A stretch of DNA of 64,000 nucleotides from Glossina fuscipes (GCF_014805625.2 NW_023998415.1:38050228-38114227); one strand, 5' to 3'; positions 1 through 13,344 are shown, numbered from the stretch's first letter. Notes: a model not told the origin generated them from the sequence alone. Made by a program: numbers and translations.

Positions 1-186
1 CTGATAATACACTTGTTTAAACTGCTGCAGCGGATTTTATTCTTAGTCCTCGTATCAGTTCATCAAACAGATCCTGCTTTTATGAAAAGCTTCAAAAAAA
101 AAAAACGCCCATTTTATACGCTTTAGGTGGGAACACCTTACACAATTTTCATCAAATTTTCTCATATAAACAAAATTTCAATATTG

Positions 187-717
187 TTACGGAAATTCCA
201 AATCTAGTTCATTCCAGCTAATTGATTGATAAATTCCGTATAGAGAGGAAAGCCCAAATACACATTCGCGGCGCGTTATGCATCTGCCGGCGAGGAAAAC
301 GATTAGCGAAAAAGCAAGTGAACGGATTAAAAACGAACCCGTGAACTTAGGTAAAAATAATATGTTTGTAAAAATGTATATAAATACACCATTTGCGGAA
401 GGAGTCAGTCGGACACAAACATTTGATTCGAAATCGAATATTAGAGCTGAAAAGACTAGAGAGTATTGCCAAAGTAAAATATAAATAGTCCTACCCTTAA
501 ACAAATTGATTGTAAATAAAAGAGTCTTGTAGTGAAAACGTGCAAGTGTATTTCTCATAAAAAGAATGCCCGCGATATAGTGATACGAATCGTGTCGGGA
601 AAAACGAAAAATATAACGAACAACGCAACAATAATATAATGCTATTATTTGGTTATTTTGACTAATGAGAATCAGATGTTTGCTAGCAGAGGTTGTTAGA
701 AATTCCAACAGAGTCAA
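187..717 (-). other. Anonymous 176-codon open frame, coding status unknown
   Basis: This is the longest uninterrupted frame in the window. The conceptual product starts MTLLEFLTTS and ends ELDLEFP. It is rich in F, L, I and Y with several hydrophobic stretches, as expected when an A-rich sequence is read on its complement. I recognise no domain, and splice signals cannot be judged by eye. A 176-codon frame is longer than usual for chance in DNA this AT-rich, so it is recorded, but composition alone could explain it. A chemoreceptor-like exon or a chance frame are both possible; chance is more likely. Confidence 0.12.
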
Positions 718-1020
718 GAGACAAAAAGTGGCCGAAAATAGGCAAAAGGTCCTCGAACAACAAGTAAACTAGAATGCCTAGAATGTATTATATCTATTGA
801 TCGCAGCTAATCTGCATAACTTTCTTGAGTACTTCTTTCGAGAGGATAATTGAATCGGAAAGAGATAGAGAGGCATCTTAAAATAACAGCTTAATGAACT
901 GACTGCCTTTTTAATATGACGAAAACGCTTTAGTTTCACGTATGTTCCTTATTGTTTTCGAATTTACTACGGTATCGCTTCCATGCTCTATAGAGACTTT
1001 CTTAAATTTTTATGTTCTTC

Positions 1021-1050
1021 TTTCTCTCTCTCTCTTTCTCTCTCTCTCTC
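1021..1050. repeat. (TC)n microsatellite
   Basis: A pyrimidine tract of TC/CT dinucleotides with two TTT interruptions. Polymerase slippage is the likely origin. Confidence 0.9.
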
Positions 1051-2239
1051 GCTAAAAGTCGGCATTAATATTTTATTGCAATAATTTTTCTTTGTTCTGT
1101 ACCTTGCATTTCAGTTAGTTATCATTCTTTCTCTTGTGACATCCAATCAACGGCTGTACTTTGCAAAAAAGAAAAGAAACGCTTACTTCATGCAAATTTC
1201 TTACACTACCAAGTTTTAACTGATACCATTTGCAATTCTTAAATGCAGTCCGTGAGTGAATGTCTGACAAATAATTAAAGTCTAAATCCGCTTAAAAAAC
1301 TCTTTCGGATAACAAGAGTTTGGGAAACTTTGTCTGCGGAAATGCCTATATATATATGCGAGTATGTAAGTTAACTAAAAAGAAAAAAAAAAAAAAACAA
1401 ACATATATTTATGTAATGAATGATGCGCTTTTCATTTAACTCTCCTCCCTACTAATTTAAATATCTTACTTTATTAAGAAGGAAACTTTGTGTATTTACA
1501 AGTTGGTGTTGCGGTATCGGTAAAGGTTATTGTGGTAACTTTAGTCTTATGCTGCATTTTGCGATAAGGTGTATTTAAATATTTTTAATAGAATAAAGTG
1601 CTCTCCTATTAATTTTACCGATGATGTAATTAATAAGATTTTAATACCTATCATATGTTTGCTTTACGCTCAGAAACTTAAGTAAGGTAAATATTTGCAC
1701 AAACAACAAATTCATTCACAAAATTAGAAAACTCTGTTTACTTACCACAACATATTTTACACGTATATAAGTATATTTATCCTGAAATTATTTGCGATAA
1801 CACACAACCACTTGGTGTGTTGCAAAGTTAATAAGAATGAATTTTAGTCAAATGAAAGTAGGAGATCTGCAACGTAACATAAGTTTATTTACTTAACCGA
1901 TTTAGCTTCAGCTGAATAGCTGACCATACCGCTTTACATTGAACTTTAAAGGAAATCTAAAGCTGAGTATAATGAGATACCGTTCATATTGTTTACATTA
2001 ATTAATTCCATGAAAAATTCGAACCTCCAACTCGATATACATGTACACTTTCGGTCTATACTGCAAGTGCTGCATGGTATATGAATTTTGTACTAAAGCC
2101 TGTAATTTAAATAAAATTTTGCATTGTTGTTTGGCAGATTTTTTATAGACTTAGATGTTATATAATGTGGCTGCGAAGAAGTCAAATCATATCCGATCTA
2201 AACGAAATGCAAAGTTCTGTGATAAAAAAAATAGTGATT

Positions 2240-2274
2240 GAGAGAGAGGGAGAGGGAGAGGGAGAGGGAGAGAG
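2240..2274. repeat. (GAGAGG)n minisatellite-like purine tract
   Basis: A GA-type repeat whose core unit is GGGAGA, repeated about four times and flanked by plain GA dinucleotides. It gives the short Glu/Gly-rich ORF around 2165-2347 its false appearance of a repeat protein. Confidence 0.9.
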
Positions 2275-4759
2275 CAAACAACGCAGTTTATTAAAAAAAC
2301 AGGGTCGACAGTGGTATTCCTTTTTCGTAATGCTCGGCATAAACTAAAGTATCAATTGGATTGTGAAACAAAAATTTTATGCACCATATCGTGGCGTCTG
2401 TTATACTTAACTTAGAATTCACAAATTTCGCTTATCGCATTTTATTCTTTGAAAGCTGTTTATTTGAAACTCGTATCAAAAGAATTGTAATGAAAAGGCA
2501 AAGGGACATAATACGAAAGATATGAAAGATAAGAATCTATAGGTGCATGCAAAACTCTATCTTCATTGGATGTATGGAAGTTTTTTTCAAAATATCGATT
2601 TAATGCTTCCGTGCCGTGCCGGCAGGAAAGCCAGCACAGCAAATTAAAGCTTCTTGGGCTTTTGAATAATAATGATGCCCGCAGCATGAGTATGATGCTT
2701 TGTGTTTTTTTGCAATATAATTCCGAAGATTTATTAATAAGAACATATGGACTACTATCGTCATAAATGGCTGTCTTTCGTGTTTCAGTTGCAAAGTTTC
2801 TTTTCAAAATATTTCTATTTTGCTTATCTATACATCAATATGTAATTGCACTCTTTGTGCTTGTGAGCGATATTATCGATAGAGTATTACCAAATGAACG
2901 CTACTCCTATTCAATTAATATTTTTGATTAAAAGAAATATGTTCATGTTTGAAATACACGTACACTAGTTTTACGTATACGCATACGTGTTTAAAGTCAT
3001 TGCTTGGCAGATGCTTGGCATGTCCAAGCGTGCATGTGTGGAAGTAGAGTAGAACTCATTTAATGACTGTAAGTGCCAAGTCTAAAGGTATTCATCAGCA
3101 ATCTCGTGCTATCAGTTCATTTTCAATATTTGTATGCATATAAGCTACTTACGTTCTTACATACGCTTCTTGTGTGCATATATTTTCAGTTGAAGGTTTC
3201 GTATCATGTCAGGACACTGGTCTACCTACATATGTATACACGAGAGAAATACCTTTTTAAATATTTCCATGTGTATGTTTTTGCTATAAATGCATAATAT
3301 ATATTGTAGTACATCTGCGGCAAATATCATACGTGTAGGCGCATGTGACCGAAACAAAATAAATCTTCTTTGGTATGAACATAGGTCTGTATATACTACT
3401 ACAACTACTGAATAGTATGCGTATATTTAGTGATGTTTACGCAGCAAAATTTCAATTTAAATGAATCTTAATGAGAAACATAATGAATTAAGAAAAAATA
3501 TCGATTCCTTTTAAACTGATTGCGGCAGAATCATAAATTTATAGTTATCATCGAACTAACAAATGCGAACATGCTCGCATTTATCGACTTTTTATAATCT
3601 CATATATCATTCGTTTACGACATAAATAGTCTCGATAGCTCTACTAATGTTATCGCAGACTAAAAGATTTTTAATTTAATTCATATCCAGTTTATCTTCA
3701 ACTGAATAAAGAAGATACCAATGAATACGGTAAGAGGAGTAGTTCGCAAGGGCACTCATTCAAAAGACTAAAAAGAATGCCCTCGACATTCGCAAAGAAT
3801 AAGTACGTTTACGGTACACGTTTGTGTAGAAAAACCAGTATTTACAAGACATGTGCGTCGTAATTGTAGTTATGATAAAAAAAAAACATATTTTCTAAAT
3901 TGCATCCTTTCATTTATACAAACGACATTAGAAAGTTCCAAAAATCAACTAGCGTTCAATAAACGTAAAGTGAAGTGCAGGCAAAGTCCACTGCTTAACT
4001 GTTAACTGTAAGCGTATTGCTAGATAGATTGGGACCAATTGCAATTGGGACCCTGATGTCTCTTAGGCATCATTCTTCTTCCATTCTTATGATGATACCA
4101 AAAAAGTTTTGACTTTTTGTGTATAGCCTGAAAAACTTAATCTCTTTTTTTTTTTGGGCGGAATTAACTTTAAGGTAATATGGGAGCGGTAGTTGTTAGT
4201 GATGGACATTAATTTTGATGCCTTTTGTATTATAAGAAATTAGTTGCACACCTAATATATAAAACACACTCTGCCTAAAAATGTACCTGCATTAATAGCA
4301 TTCGTTAGGGAAGAACAACACTACATTCTATTGCTTTTTCTCTGACTTTGCTGCAATACATTTCTCATACTACACATGCTTGAAAATTTTAATCCTAATT
4401 CATATTTAATATTCTGAAAAGGGACTAAGCTAATATGCAGCACTCTTCTCTTAGTTAGCACATTTAAAGCATTTTGGCATATGATTAAACTAACTTGCAA
4501 AGCTAATCATTAAATGGTGTCTGTCTGTATACTAATAAAAATATTGTTGTTGTTGGCGAAAGGTTTATTGTTGTCTTTTTACCTTTCAACTATGAATGCA
4601 AAATTCATTCGAAAAATGAGAGACAATTGGTTTAGCTTTAATTCCTGTAATAGATTTAAAGCATCTAAACATGTTGTAAGCCCTCTTCGTAGGCTTATCG
4701 CGCGACAAGTGGTGCAAAGTATATTAGCCTTGTCCAGGCATATGTAATACCCAGGAGAA

Positions 4760-4960
4760 TTTGAGTTCGATCCACATTTCATTATACCGATTGCTTGTCT
4801 GTTCGTCTGACTTCCTGATGTCTGTCCACGTATTATTGTTGATCTTTCGATTAAAATTGTTTTACTGACCTATCTGAAAATAGTTCGGTTCAGACCATTC
4901 TTTCGCATAATTTCCCATATGAAACCCTATTTCAAAATGTCGTTATACCCATAAGTGTAA
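4760..4960 (-). mobile_element. INE-1/DINE-1-like repeat fragment (copy G)
   Basis: Shows phrases typical of the dispersed fly repeats related to INE-1: a GTCTGTTCGTCTGAC..GTCTGTCC stretch near 4798-4829, then AGTTCGGTTCAGACCATTCT and CCCATATGAAACCCTATTTC, ending in TTATACCC near 4945. The CTGTCCGTCTG-like core is the reverse complement of the GACGGACAGAC core in the copies at 17 kb and 63 kb, which suggests opposite orientation. Boundaries are approximate and assignment is from memory of the family pattern. Confidence 0.45.
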
Positions 4961-6007
4961 GGAATGAGATTTGGAGTAAATCCATCTTGGTTGAACATTC
5001 ATATTATACTTACGTGAGTTTGCAGACATATTCAGCCGTTCGATTATCTGCACGATTACTCTGCTGCTGCCAAGATATTGGGGTAGAAGGCGTAAATTTG
5101 CCGAAGGACACCGCACATTTTGATAATGAATAATATGAGTAATATGTAAGAGCATGCCTTGTTAAAGTATAGGTTGCAAGCTTACATTTTATGATGCACC
5201 TGATAAATTGGGTTATGGTATGCATATACGAGGAGAACGATCAAACAGCAGATATACATGGAGCAAATATATTTTGTTTTCTTTTCGTCGTGTGTTTTGA
5301 AGGATTGCGGGATACAAAATTATATATGTTCACCAGATGCTGTGACAAATTTCAATGAAAATTTTCATATCAAGATATATAAAGACATTTTCGGTTGGTT
5401 TTTTTTTTTTTTTTTGTATTTACACACTTATATGTATGTAGGTATTTCTGCTTTGCAAACGTTTGAACGAATGCGACTTTATATGAAGAAACTCTTAGGC
5501 TTAGAATCTTTGCCCATATAAATGATGAGAATTAAAGAGCAAGCTTACAAACGACTGCTAATTATCAGCTTGTTTCGACTTTCATTGTTGTTAATAGGTA
5601 TACAAAAAGGAGACAAGAGTCTCTTAATCTCAAATTTGAGGAAAATGTTGGAACATTTATGTATTTCCTTGTCTCTGGTAACGCAAGGCGTCTTTAGATG
5701 TTGTATGCGCGTGTGTGCTTGTGAATGTAGATGTAAATATTTGCGCATTTAGAATTGTTTGTTAGAAAACATACTGTGCCTAGACAGGCACTTAGATTCC
5801 TTAATGCACATACGTTTAATAGATCATCGTTGTTGCAATTGTGTTTCTTACCTGCTTACACCTATATTTATAAAAGTTTTTAAAATTTTTACAGCTTTTT
5901 TTTTTGCATATTTCGAGTTCCTGCCTCCTAAATAGTAAGCACCATAGTTTTCCAAATGTGCACGATGTTTGGCATAGAACCAATATTTTCATATCGTGTT
6001 CGAAAGA

Positions 6008-6044
<37 letters not shown>

Positions 6045-6949
6045 AATAAATAAAAAAGGAAACGAAACTTTTTTAAATTTTCAATATGCATTTCTTATGG
6101 TTTGAGTTTGCATGTGAAAGATTCGTAATTTTTGGGCAGTTTATTGTAAATTAAGTTTTGACAGGTTTTGCAGCTGCACTTATTCGTTCTGCTATGTCGG
6201 TCACAATTGTGTATATTTATCTATTTTTGTGTGCGCATCTAGAACAACCTTAATCTCATATTAAAATATTTTCCTCTATTGATAATTGCTATGAATTTTT
6301 CTTTTATATGTCTTCACCATTCTGGTTTCTTGGTAACGATTCGTTTCAATTAAATTTTTTATGGAAATAGTTTCTTACTAGTGCTGGCATCATAGCACTT
6401 TAACATTGCTTTACTTAAAGCATGAGAGAAATCTTTTTTGCTTTTCCTTCTATGAAAAACGGCAACGTCTATGATATGCAAAAGTAGGAATTACAATTTT
6501 TTCCTCCGCCAACACCAGATGAGCGTATGACAATTTTCTCATTCCGTTTGTAACGAGGGAATGCAGGAATCAAAAATCCTTAAAAAATTTATACTGTGAA
6601 TATGCAGTGTTAGAGTTTAACTCGCTTAGGTCATATAGGTAGGCAGGAAGCATTCGTCAATTTTTGCAATTTCACAACATTTGAAGAGAAATGAAACCCA
6701 AAAATAGTGAGTGTAGGCCGGACATTGCTATTTTCTTACTTTAAAGCTCCTGGGTTACAATTTTTTCATTTTTACATGATTAAGGATGCGTTGAAAAGCA
6801 AAAAGTACGGGTTTTTTAAAATTTTTCTTTATGTTTTCGAACCCAACTCCGAATTGTACTTAATTTATCTATCAAGTGTTATGTAAATTTCTTCTCTTCA
6901 AATGTAAGTCATGAGCTTGCTTTAAGTTGCATTAATATTCTATTTGCAG
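4961..6949. other. Non-coding stretch with homopolymer tracts
   Basis: No gene or element recognised. It contains a T16-class run near 5400-5415 and a long A run at 6009-6042. The ORFs here are short and of biased composition. Confidence 0.6.
6009..6042. repeat. A34 homopolymer followed by (AAAT)n
   Basis: An uninterrupted run of about 34 A, then AAAT units to about 6052. It could be the tail of a retroposed sequence on the plus strand, but no recognisable body lies upstream and no target-site duplication was seen, so simple expansion is as likely. Confidence 0.85.
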
Positions 6950-7495
6950 CAGGAGCCGAGACGTCCACTCTTTTTGAGCGATATAGATTCAGAAAGGCGT
7001 GGTCCCTTTATACTTATCTATTAAACGATTGGTAAATCTAGCAGTAGAGAAGCAATAGAAGAATTAGTTCTCGATCCCTGCACACTGGCATTCTAAGGCT
7101 ACCATCGCCTGTAGATACCACAATGATTGTGTTTGCCGACGACATGACTATTGTGATCAATGCGAAGCGCTTCAGTTAGATTTGAGCGGTAGTAAACGAA
7201 ACAGTGAAGCAAACGAAGTCTTTACGCCTATATAGGGGGTTTAGAATGACGGGAAGCATAAGAAGGAAGTCATGCTAACGAACAATCAAATAATCAAAAA
7301 GTATGCGTGTGACAGTTGACAAATACATTATTGTATCCAATGCTTCGGTGAAATACGTCAGACTTATAATCATTAATTCACTAATCTTTAAATATGATGC
7401 AGATAAAGCGGCCGAAAATAGTAAAATATTTAGTACTATGAACAACGTTGTGCTCCAGGTGCCCCAAGAACTACAAAAGCTGAAGATGTGACCAG
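6950..7495 (+). pseudogene. R1-like non-LTR reverse transcriptase remnant
   Basis: A frame starting near 7096 reads LRLPSPVDTTMIVFADDM and then TIVINAKRFS, which matches the palm block of R1/LOA-type reverse transcriptases, where the catalytic motif is FADD (7132-7143). It stops at about 7170. The same phase resumes at 7303-7490 with phrases like VKYVRLIII and ADKAAENSKIF, as in the segment after the palm (KYLGV..D, then KA.K...L). Between them KEVMLTNN (about 7266-7290) resembles the KTEVVLLT block. Upstream DNA (7065-7095) reads like VLDPCTLAF, a decayed VLGPLLWN. Internal stops show it is dead. No endonuclease part or 3' end was recognised. What is seen is the motif order; clade naming is inference. 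Confidence 0.7.
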
Positions 7496-8084
7496 AAGCG
7501 GTAGTGAAATCAATAAAAAAGTCGACTAAGCCCTCACTAGACCAAGCGTATTAATTGCAACCAGCACCCATGAAAAAGAGTGACAGGCGAAGTGTGTTGG
7601 GGTGAGGTTAGTATGGAAGCGTTATTGATGCCAAATCGTGTGTGCTACTGGTGCGAAATTTGTGGTAATTTTCGAAGATTACTAGCCGAAAGTCATATAG
7701 ACATAAAAAAAAAGAAAAACAAAAAAACTTACACACAGGCGCTAGCACACACACTGAGAAAGTTAAAAGGTAGCATGACTAAGAGGAAAGAAAGCTTTAT
7801 TGCCAAGTGTGAGGAAAGAAGAATGATAATAATTCATACAACTTCGCCCATTTGAGAACGAATCTTGTTCAGCTAGAACGTCGACTCCAGAAATGTGCAA
7901 ATTAAACTCGATCTATTAATAAGTTCGTAATAATAGGCTTGTTGTGTAGCTATCTATAAGCATACATGGAGTCTTTTTAATGCGGTTGAATGTGAATATA
8001 AATAAAATTTTACCAGAACGAAATTACGGTTTTTACGAAAGTATAAAAACTATGAGTTCACTTAAACGTGGGCGCGGTTTGTAT

Positions 8085-8139
<55 letters not shown>

Positions 8140-9914
8140 CAAGTGATAGAAAATTTGCAGAGAGACTTGCGATAATGCTTTGGATAATGCCAATGGAAGG
8201 ACACATTTTGCTTACCTTCAATATCTGATGGGATATAAAAGAATCACTTTTCATTTAGGAAGCCTCAGGTGAATACGTGTACGTATACATTTTATGTTTG
8301 ACTGTGTGTAGATATATGAGTATAAGCTGAGCTATACATATATGGAAATTTTTTTGTGTGTGTATTTTCACATATGTAAGCGTTGGCATAAATACGCAAT
8401 AACGTTCTTATTGCTTTAGTTATACACATGAAGGCATTTGTGCGTATCCCTGTACCTATTTGAGTATATAGCAGAGTATTTATTGAAGCATGTTAGCGTA
8501 CGACATGATTGTATTGTGTTTTGATGCAACAACTGAAAAGGCGACATCGTACAGAAATTTCTCCATTCATAAAATGAGAAAAAATATGAATATGAGAATG
8601 TGTGCCCATGTTATTATAACTACATAAAAAGAATAGTTTTAAATGTGTTCGCCTTGTTTGCATATATCAATTTATTCCTTCATCTATCTATACGTTCTTT
8701 TTGTTCATTGCTTTCGACTCAAGTCTAAAAAATTAAGTGTTGCAAGGCTTTTATTCTGTGTAACATGGCACGTAAGTGTGTTGTCGGTTTTGCATATTTA
8801 AATATTAAATATTCGTTACCTTCTTAGTTAGTATAAGACTTTCTTGTCTATGTATGAAATTTTATGGTTCTTGGCTTTATTCTTTACATTTCATGTTTGC
8901 ACATCAGTTATTATCCGAAGATTAGAATAGCGAAACACATTTTGAAAAGTGAAGTCTAGATATTAATCAAATACACATTTTTCACATCCACCATTGAAAA
9001 ATGAGAGCATATTAGTTTTGCCTTTCCGCTTGTAATATTTAATTATATTAGGCCGAGTTATAAGTGACTTAAGTTTCCTTATCAACCAATTATTTTGTTT
9101 TCATTGCAAAACAAAATTATGTTGATTTAACAGTTGATTGTGAGGTTTTCAACCTTTTTATTATACCTCTTGTTGATTGGCGCGGATTTTGTCATCAAAC
9201 TCGGAAGGGCGTCCCCAGAACGGAATTTTACAAACACCGATCAGTCATTAGTTCTTCACCGTAAACGCTGCATATTTTCCAGCTATTTTCTTAGCATTGC
9301 TGCCTTGCTTAAATTCCCAAAGCATTACATGTCGAATATGCACTTTTCGACTCTCCATGCAGAGGTTAACAAAAACAATTGAATGTAACCTGCAACACAT
9401 AAAACAGTTGACAGAATACTAACCGAATTCTCATCTATATAGTGAAAAAAAAAAAAATCGTTCGTTTCGGTGCCTTATGGTGGATAAATAGGAACAATAG
9501 AATCTACCTATCGGAAGTTATTTATGATTCGACCCAATAGATACCACTCTCTAGTCTACCTTTCAGCACTACTCCTTGAAAGTGAGCTGCAACTTGGAAG
9601 TTAAAAGTTGTTATTAGGAGCAGTTTTCTGCCCATTTTATAAGAAAATTAAATGTTTAACAAAAGTTATACGAGCCAATTCAAGTAAAATATTGTCAACA
9701 GTAAGCTAGTGGCTAACGTCTCCTCTATTATAGACCGAAAATGGATGATATATTGAAACGTCTTTTGCGGTTATGAATAAACGGATACTTTTTTGTGAAT
9801 CATCATCAGAATGAAATGATTCGGATAGACAATAAGTCATAGACATTAACGTCATAACGTGTTAATTATAAGAACTGGCGTATAACGAATAAAGTCTCGA
9901 GGATAATAAATTGC
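7496..9914. other. Non-coding stretch with GA microsatellite
   Basis: No gene recognised. The 7500-7860 part may be the eroded remainder of the R1-like element, but I could not identify motifs. The rest holds the AG repeat at 8089-8134, short ORFs and TA-rich sequence. Confidence 0.55.
8089..8134. repeat. (AG)23 microsatellite
   Basis: A perfect AG dinucleotide array of about 46 bases. An open frame crossing it (7980-8228) encodes an Arg/Glu alternation and is an artefact of the repeat. Confidence 0.95.
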
Positions 9915-10475
9915 GGATTGGTGTTGTTTATCTGCCGGGAGGAGATATATCCGATAATTGTTTACCGACTCATTTTAATATTCAGCAACAACTGATTACA
10001 TTCTCATAAATGAGAATCTCACTTGTGTACAATATTGTGCAGCTTTTGCCTCTGATTTCTTCTATAACGCGTTAATTTCGTTGCACACGTAGTCTATTAT
10101 AAAAACTTTAATAAGGCCAGGAGTTTATTTTAGCCCAATATATTTTTCAAATTGCACGGACTTCAAACTTGACTTGTTAAAGAGTGTACTGTACAATATC
10201 CTACATCTTATTCCCGAGTCTAAATGTTCACTTGGTAATGGTATACTTAACTGGGCCCATTCGTGTAACATCTCGTATGAAAGATCGCTCAGAGAAATTG
10301 TCTATCAACAATATCTTCGATTCCTTGATGCTATTGACCGGCGAATCTATTGTACATTGTGTAACAGAGTGAAGTATGTAATGAGAAAGGGAAGGAATCA
10401 AACGTATGCTAACTACTTCGAAAATACTAATTCTAAGCAAATGTGGCACATGCTCGATTAAGAAAGAATGGCACA
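9915..10475 (+). pseudogene. Non-LTR retrotransposon ORF2 remnant (endonuclease end and linker)
   Basis: At 9918 the frame reads IGVVYLPGGDISDN followed by PTHFN, resembling the apurinic endonuclease core (xVVYLPxGD, PTHF) of jockey/CR1-type ORF2. From about 10156 another frame reads TDFKLDLLKSVLYN, then REIVYQQYLRF, DRRIYCTLCNRVKYVMRKGRN, YANYFENTNSKQMWHML. This is the pattern of the linker between endonuclease and reverse transcriptase (RD.AY..W.R, YR..RN.V...IR, YY...F....K.LW). A second frame near 10250-10285 (PIRVTSRMKDR) supplies the missing piece, so a frameshift lies near 10290. The central endonuclease motifs (GDFN, SDH) are missing, so an internal deletion is likely. No reverse transcriptase motif was recognised downstream. 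It is dead; the clade is uncertain. Confidence 0.6.
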
Positions 10476-13324
10476 AATACAAGATAAAAGTCTTACTTAA
10501 TTACTTTAGAGCTGTAGCAACAATCGAGTCTGACAAGATATTGAATATTAACTCGTCCTATAGTTGATGTAATAAATCGCAGCATTTACTCTGTGCATAA
10601 GATTGCAATAAAATATGCCGAATGGGATACGTATAGCGAAGGATTGAAAGGGCTATGCAAAAGGATATTGGAGTAAGGCAGACGTTTATTGAATTTCTCT
10701 GCAAAATTTACATTTCAGATCCAACTGTACTTAATTATGGTTTGAACATCGTTTTGGATATTGCTATTGATAGGTTTATGGCTTTTCTCAGTTAGTGAAC
10801 AAATTTGTGAATTAAATTTTGGGTTAGGAAGCTGCGAAATTGATCTGATCAAAGCATGGAAATTTCAATGAAAATCCAATTGATCGAGCATTATATCAAT
10901 TAAAACTCACATGACCGATGTAGAGTGAGAAGCAATTTGTTTACTTAATTGAACAATTTTTGTTAAACTCCTATGTCTTTACCTAAAGGAAAATCAATTG
11001 ACTTTCATTAGATAGATAATTGATAAGAAAATGAATAATTTTAATAGCGTGCAGAGTGTAAGAAATGTACGATTGAGTCTCTTTGCAAATTAAAACCTAT
11101 CGCCTTTGTCTTTAATTATTTTCTCCTTGAGAATAGTTGAAACTGTATAATAAGAGCTCTATTTACGATTGCAGTTATTTACTGATTGTCATTGTTAATT
11201 GAAGTTGAAGACACGCATAAAAGCTTACTGTGCACTCATACTCACTTTGTTACTTAATTCTGGTTGCTTTCACTATTTCTACAGAAATGCTTCTTTTATG
11301 TTCCCGTCAAGTGGCAGGGCATGATTTTTTTTGTTCTTAAGTATTTTATTTTTTATTGAAGTTGTTCCGTTTGACTTCAGCGTATGCTTCAAAATGCATC
11401 TCTAGCTTCGTCAGGCCATTACCAGTTTTAAATGCTAACGCGTACCCACAAAAAGTGAACAAAAATTTTTACGATTATTTGGTATTAAATCATTAAACCA
11501 TGGACCGAGGCCAAACGTTAGTTGGATAATTTCGATTACGAAATCGCTTACACCATTCCGTCTAATGCAGTCCTTCAACTACACTCGCCGTAAGGTAAGA
11601 AAATTATACCTCGCCGCCGCATTATAACTTTAGTTTATTGGCTTGTCTGGTTCAAATTTGAACAATTTTTCATTATAAAATAGGAAGGACGAGACTTTGT
11701 TGTGATATCAATATTAATTTCTTATTATAATATTTAAAGCCAAATGTTGGTGTACATTTTGTTTAGTGATGGAAAAATTTTTTCATACAGTGACTTTTCC
11801 AAAACAGGTCGTTATAAGAGAAATGGTCACGAAATTCAATCCAAAACATGTCAACTTGTTAAACTTCATGTAAATATCTTGAAACAAGCGACCTCTAAGT
11901 TGAACAGCATCAAACGTGCAACCGACCAAGAAGGTATCAAATAACTCGATCTTAGTATTATTTCTTTTTGATAGGTTTCCTCTTTAGGTACAACAACAAA
12001 CGAGTTAACCTTTAAAAGTTCATCAATTACATTGTTGCGAAAATTCCACATGAGAACTGATCGATTTTCTAAGAAACCATATTCGAAAAATGGTGAAAAT
12101 AAATACATATATATATGTCGCTTTCCGAACTGCCTCATGCAGTTTGCGATTGTCCAGAAGATGAACAATAATTCGCAGAACATATCGAGGGAAAATGGGA
12201 TCAACACAAAATTGCCTCAATGAAGTTAGGTAAGCGTAACTTGTTTGGAAAAGGGAGCCAAATTAAGGTGAGTACTAGCGGAAGCCGAGGTCATTAAGTT
12301 ATCGGAAGAAAGCGGAAGTATTGTGTGTTTCTGTAAATAATTTGTTAGTAGATCTCCTAATAGTGAAACGTACAAGTCACAATCCGGTGATACGAACTTA
12401 ATCTCAAAAGGAGCTGAATGAAAACGTGCAGTGGCATAAGGGCATTTCACGTTATACCATAATTAATATGTTATGCGAAAAATTATCAATTTGGTAAAGA
12501 TATTTGCATAAATTTAGGAATTGATTTGCGTTTTAAATGCTAAGAAACACTAAGATTTTAATATTTTCAATTAACTAACTACTTGACGTAATAGCTCATG
12601 AATTGCAGTGAAGAAAACTTTTGTCAACAAAATAACAATGAAATCAGTGTCATTTGCGTAATAAAAGATCTAAATGTGAAAAAAGAAAACTACTTTGTTG
12701 AATAATGATAATAACATTAAGGAAATGAAATAAAATGAAATAATGGCAAACGTATGCACATAGTTTATAAGGAATCCTTCGGACCGAATTTATTTCTAAT
12801 CAAATAATCTAGAAGTGAATTCGAATACAATAATGCATCGTCGCATATACGAATGGCTTTTGCGAAAACTTTGTATACAAAATTATAAAAATTGTTATAA
12901 GATGAAGAAAACATGGAACAACTTTGTACTTTATGTTGAACTTATTGGTTAGGGTTATATATTTGTAGTTATAAGATTTTTAATTGTTTTGTTGAGGGTG
13001 AACGGAGAGAAAGATTTAATTCATCGCTCTACGAATTGAGATCCATTTTCATATTGCTTGGTTTTAAAATATGAACTAAAAGTCGGGCATGATTTAAAAG
13101 ATACTTCTACCGGCGCCGAACAACAAATCTGACAATTACATTGTTTTTGCGTTAACAACTTATGCCAAACTTACCATACTTCCTATAAAGAATAAAAACT
13201 AATTCAACGGCTTGCCTATTTAAAATACACTTCATAAGGATCCATATAAATAACGCGCACACATCAATGAAGAAGAATAAAAAATGTCTAAGTAATAAGG
13301 AAAAGTAGTATAGGAGTAAAGAAC

Positions 13325-13344
13325 AAAAAAAAAAAAAAAAAAAA
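13325..13344. repeat. A20 homopolymer
   Basis: An uninterrupted run of 20 A. No retroposed body was identified next to it. Confidence 0.85.

Larger units (their letters stand above)
1..4754. other. Non-coding AT-rich stretch, no gene recognised
   Basis: No exon, RNA gene or mobile-element motif was recognised. The stretch holds two simple repeats, listed separately, and scattered short ORFs. The longest is an anonymous open frame on the minus strand at 187-717, also listed separately. TATA-rich and A-rich tracts are frequent and do not by themselves mark promoters. Confidence 0.6.

Noticed and set aside
4755..4775. GAGTTCGATCCAC, another B-box-like phrase
   Set aside because: No A box at the right distance on either strand. 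It sits at the edge of an INE-like fragment.
7980..8228. Frame with a long Arg-Glu alternating stretch
   Set aside because: The stretch is a direct translation of the (AG)23 microsatellite, with no supporting domain.
9134..9382. Frame with a signal-peptide-like hydrophobic N-terminus
   Set aside because: It has no ATG start (TTG), no recognisable mature protein and no splice context.
11590..11630. GGTAAGAAAATTATACCTCGCC, resembling the left end of copies A to C
   Set aside because: Downstream blocks of the repeat are missing, so the match is too short to call.
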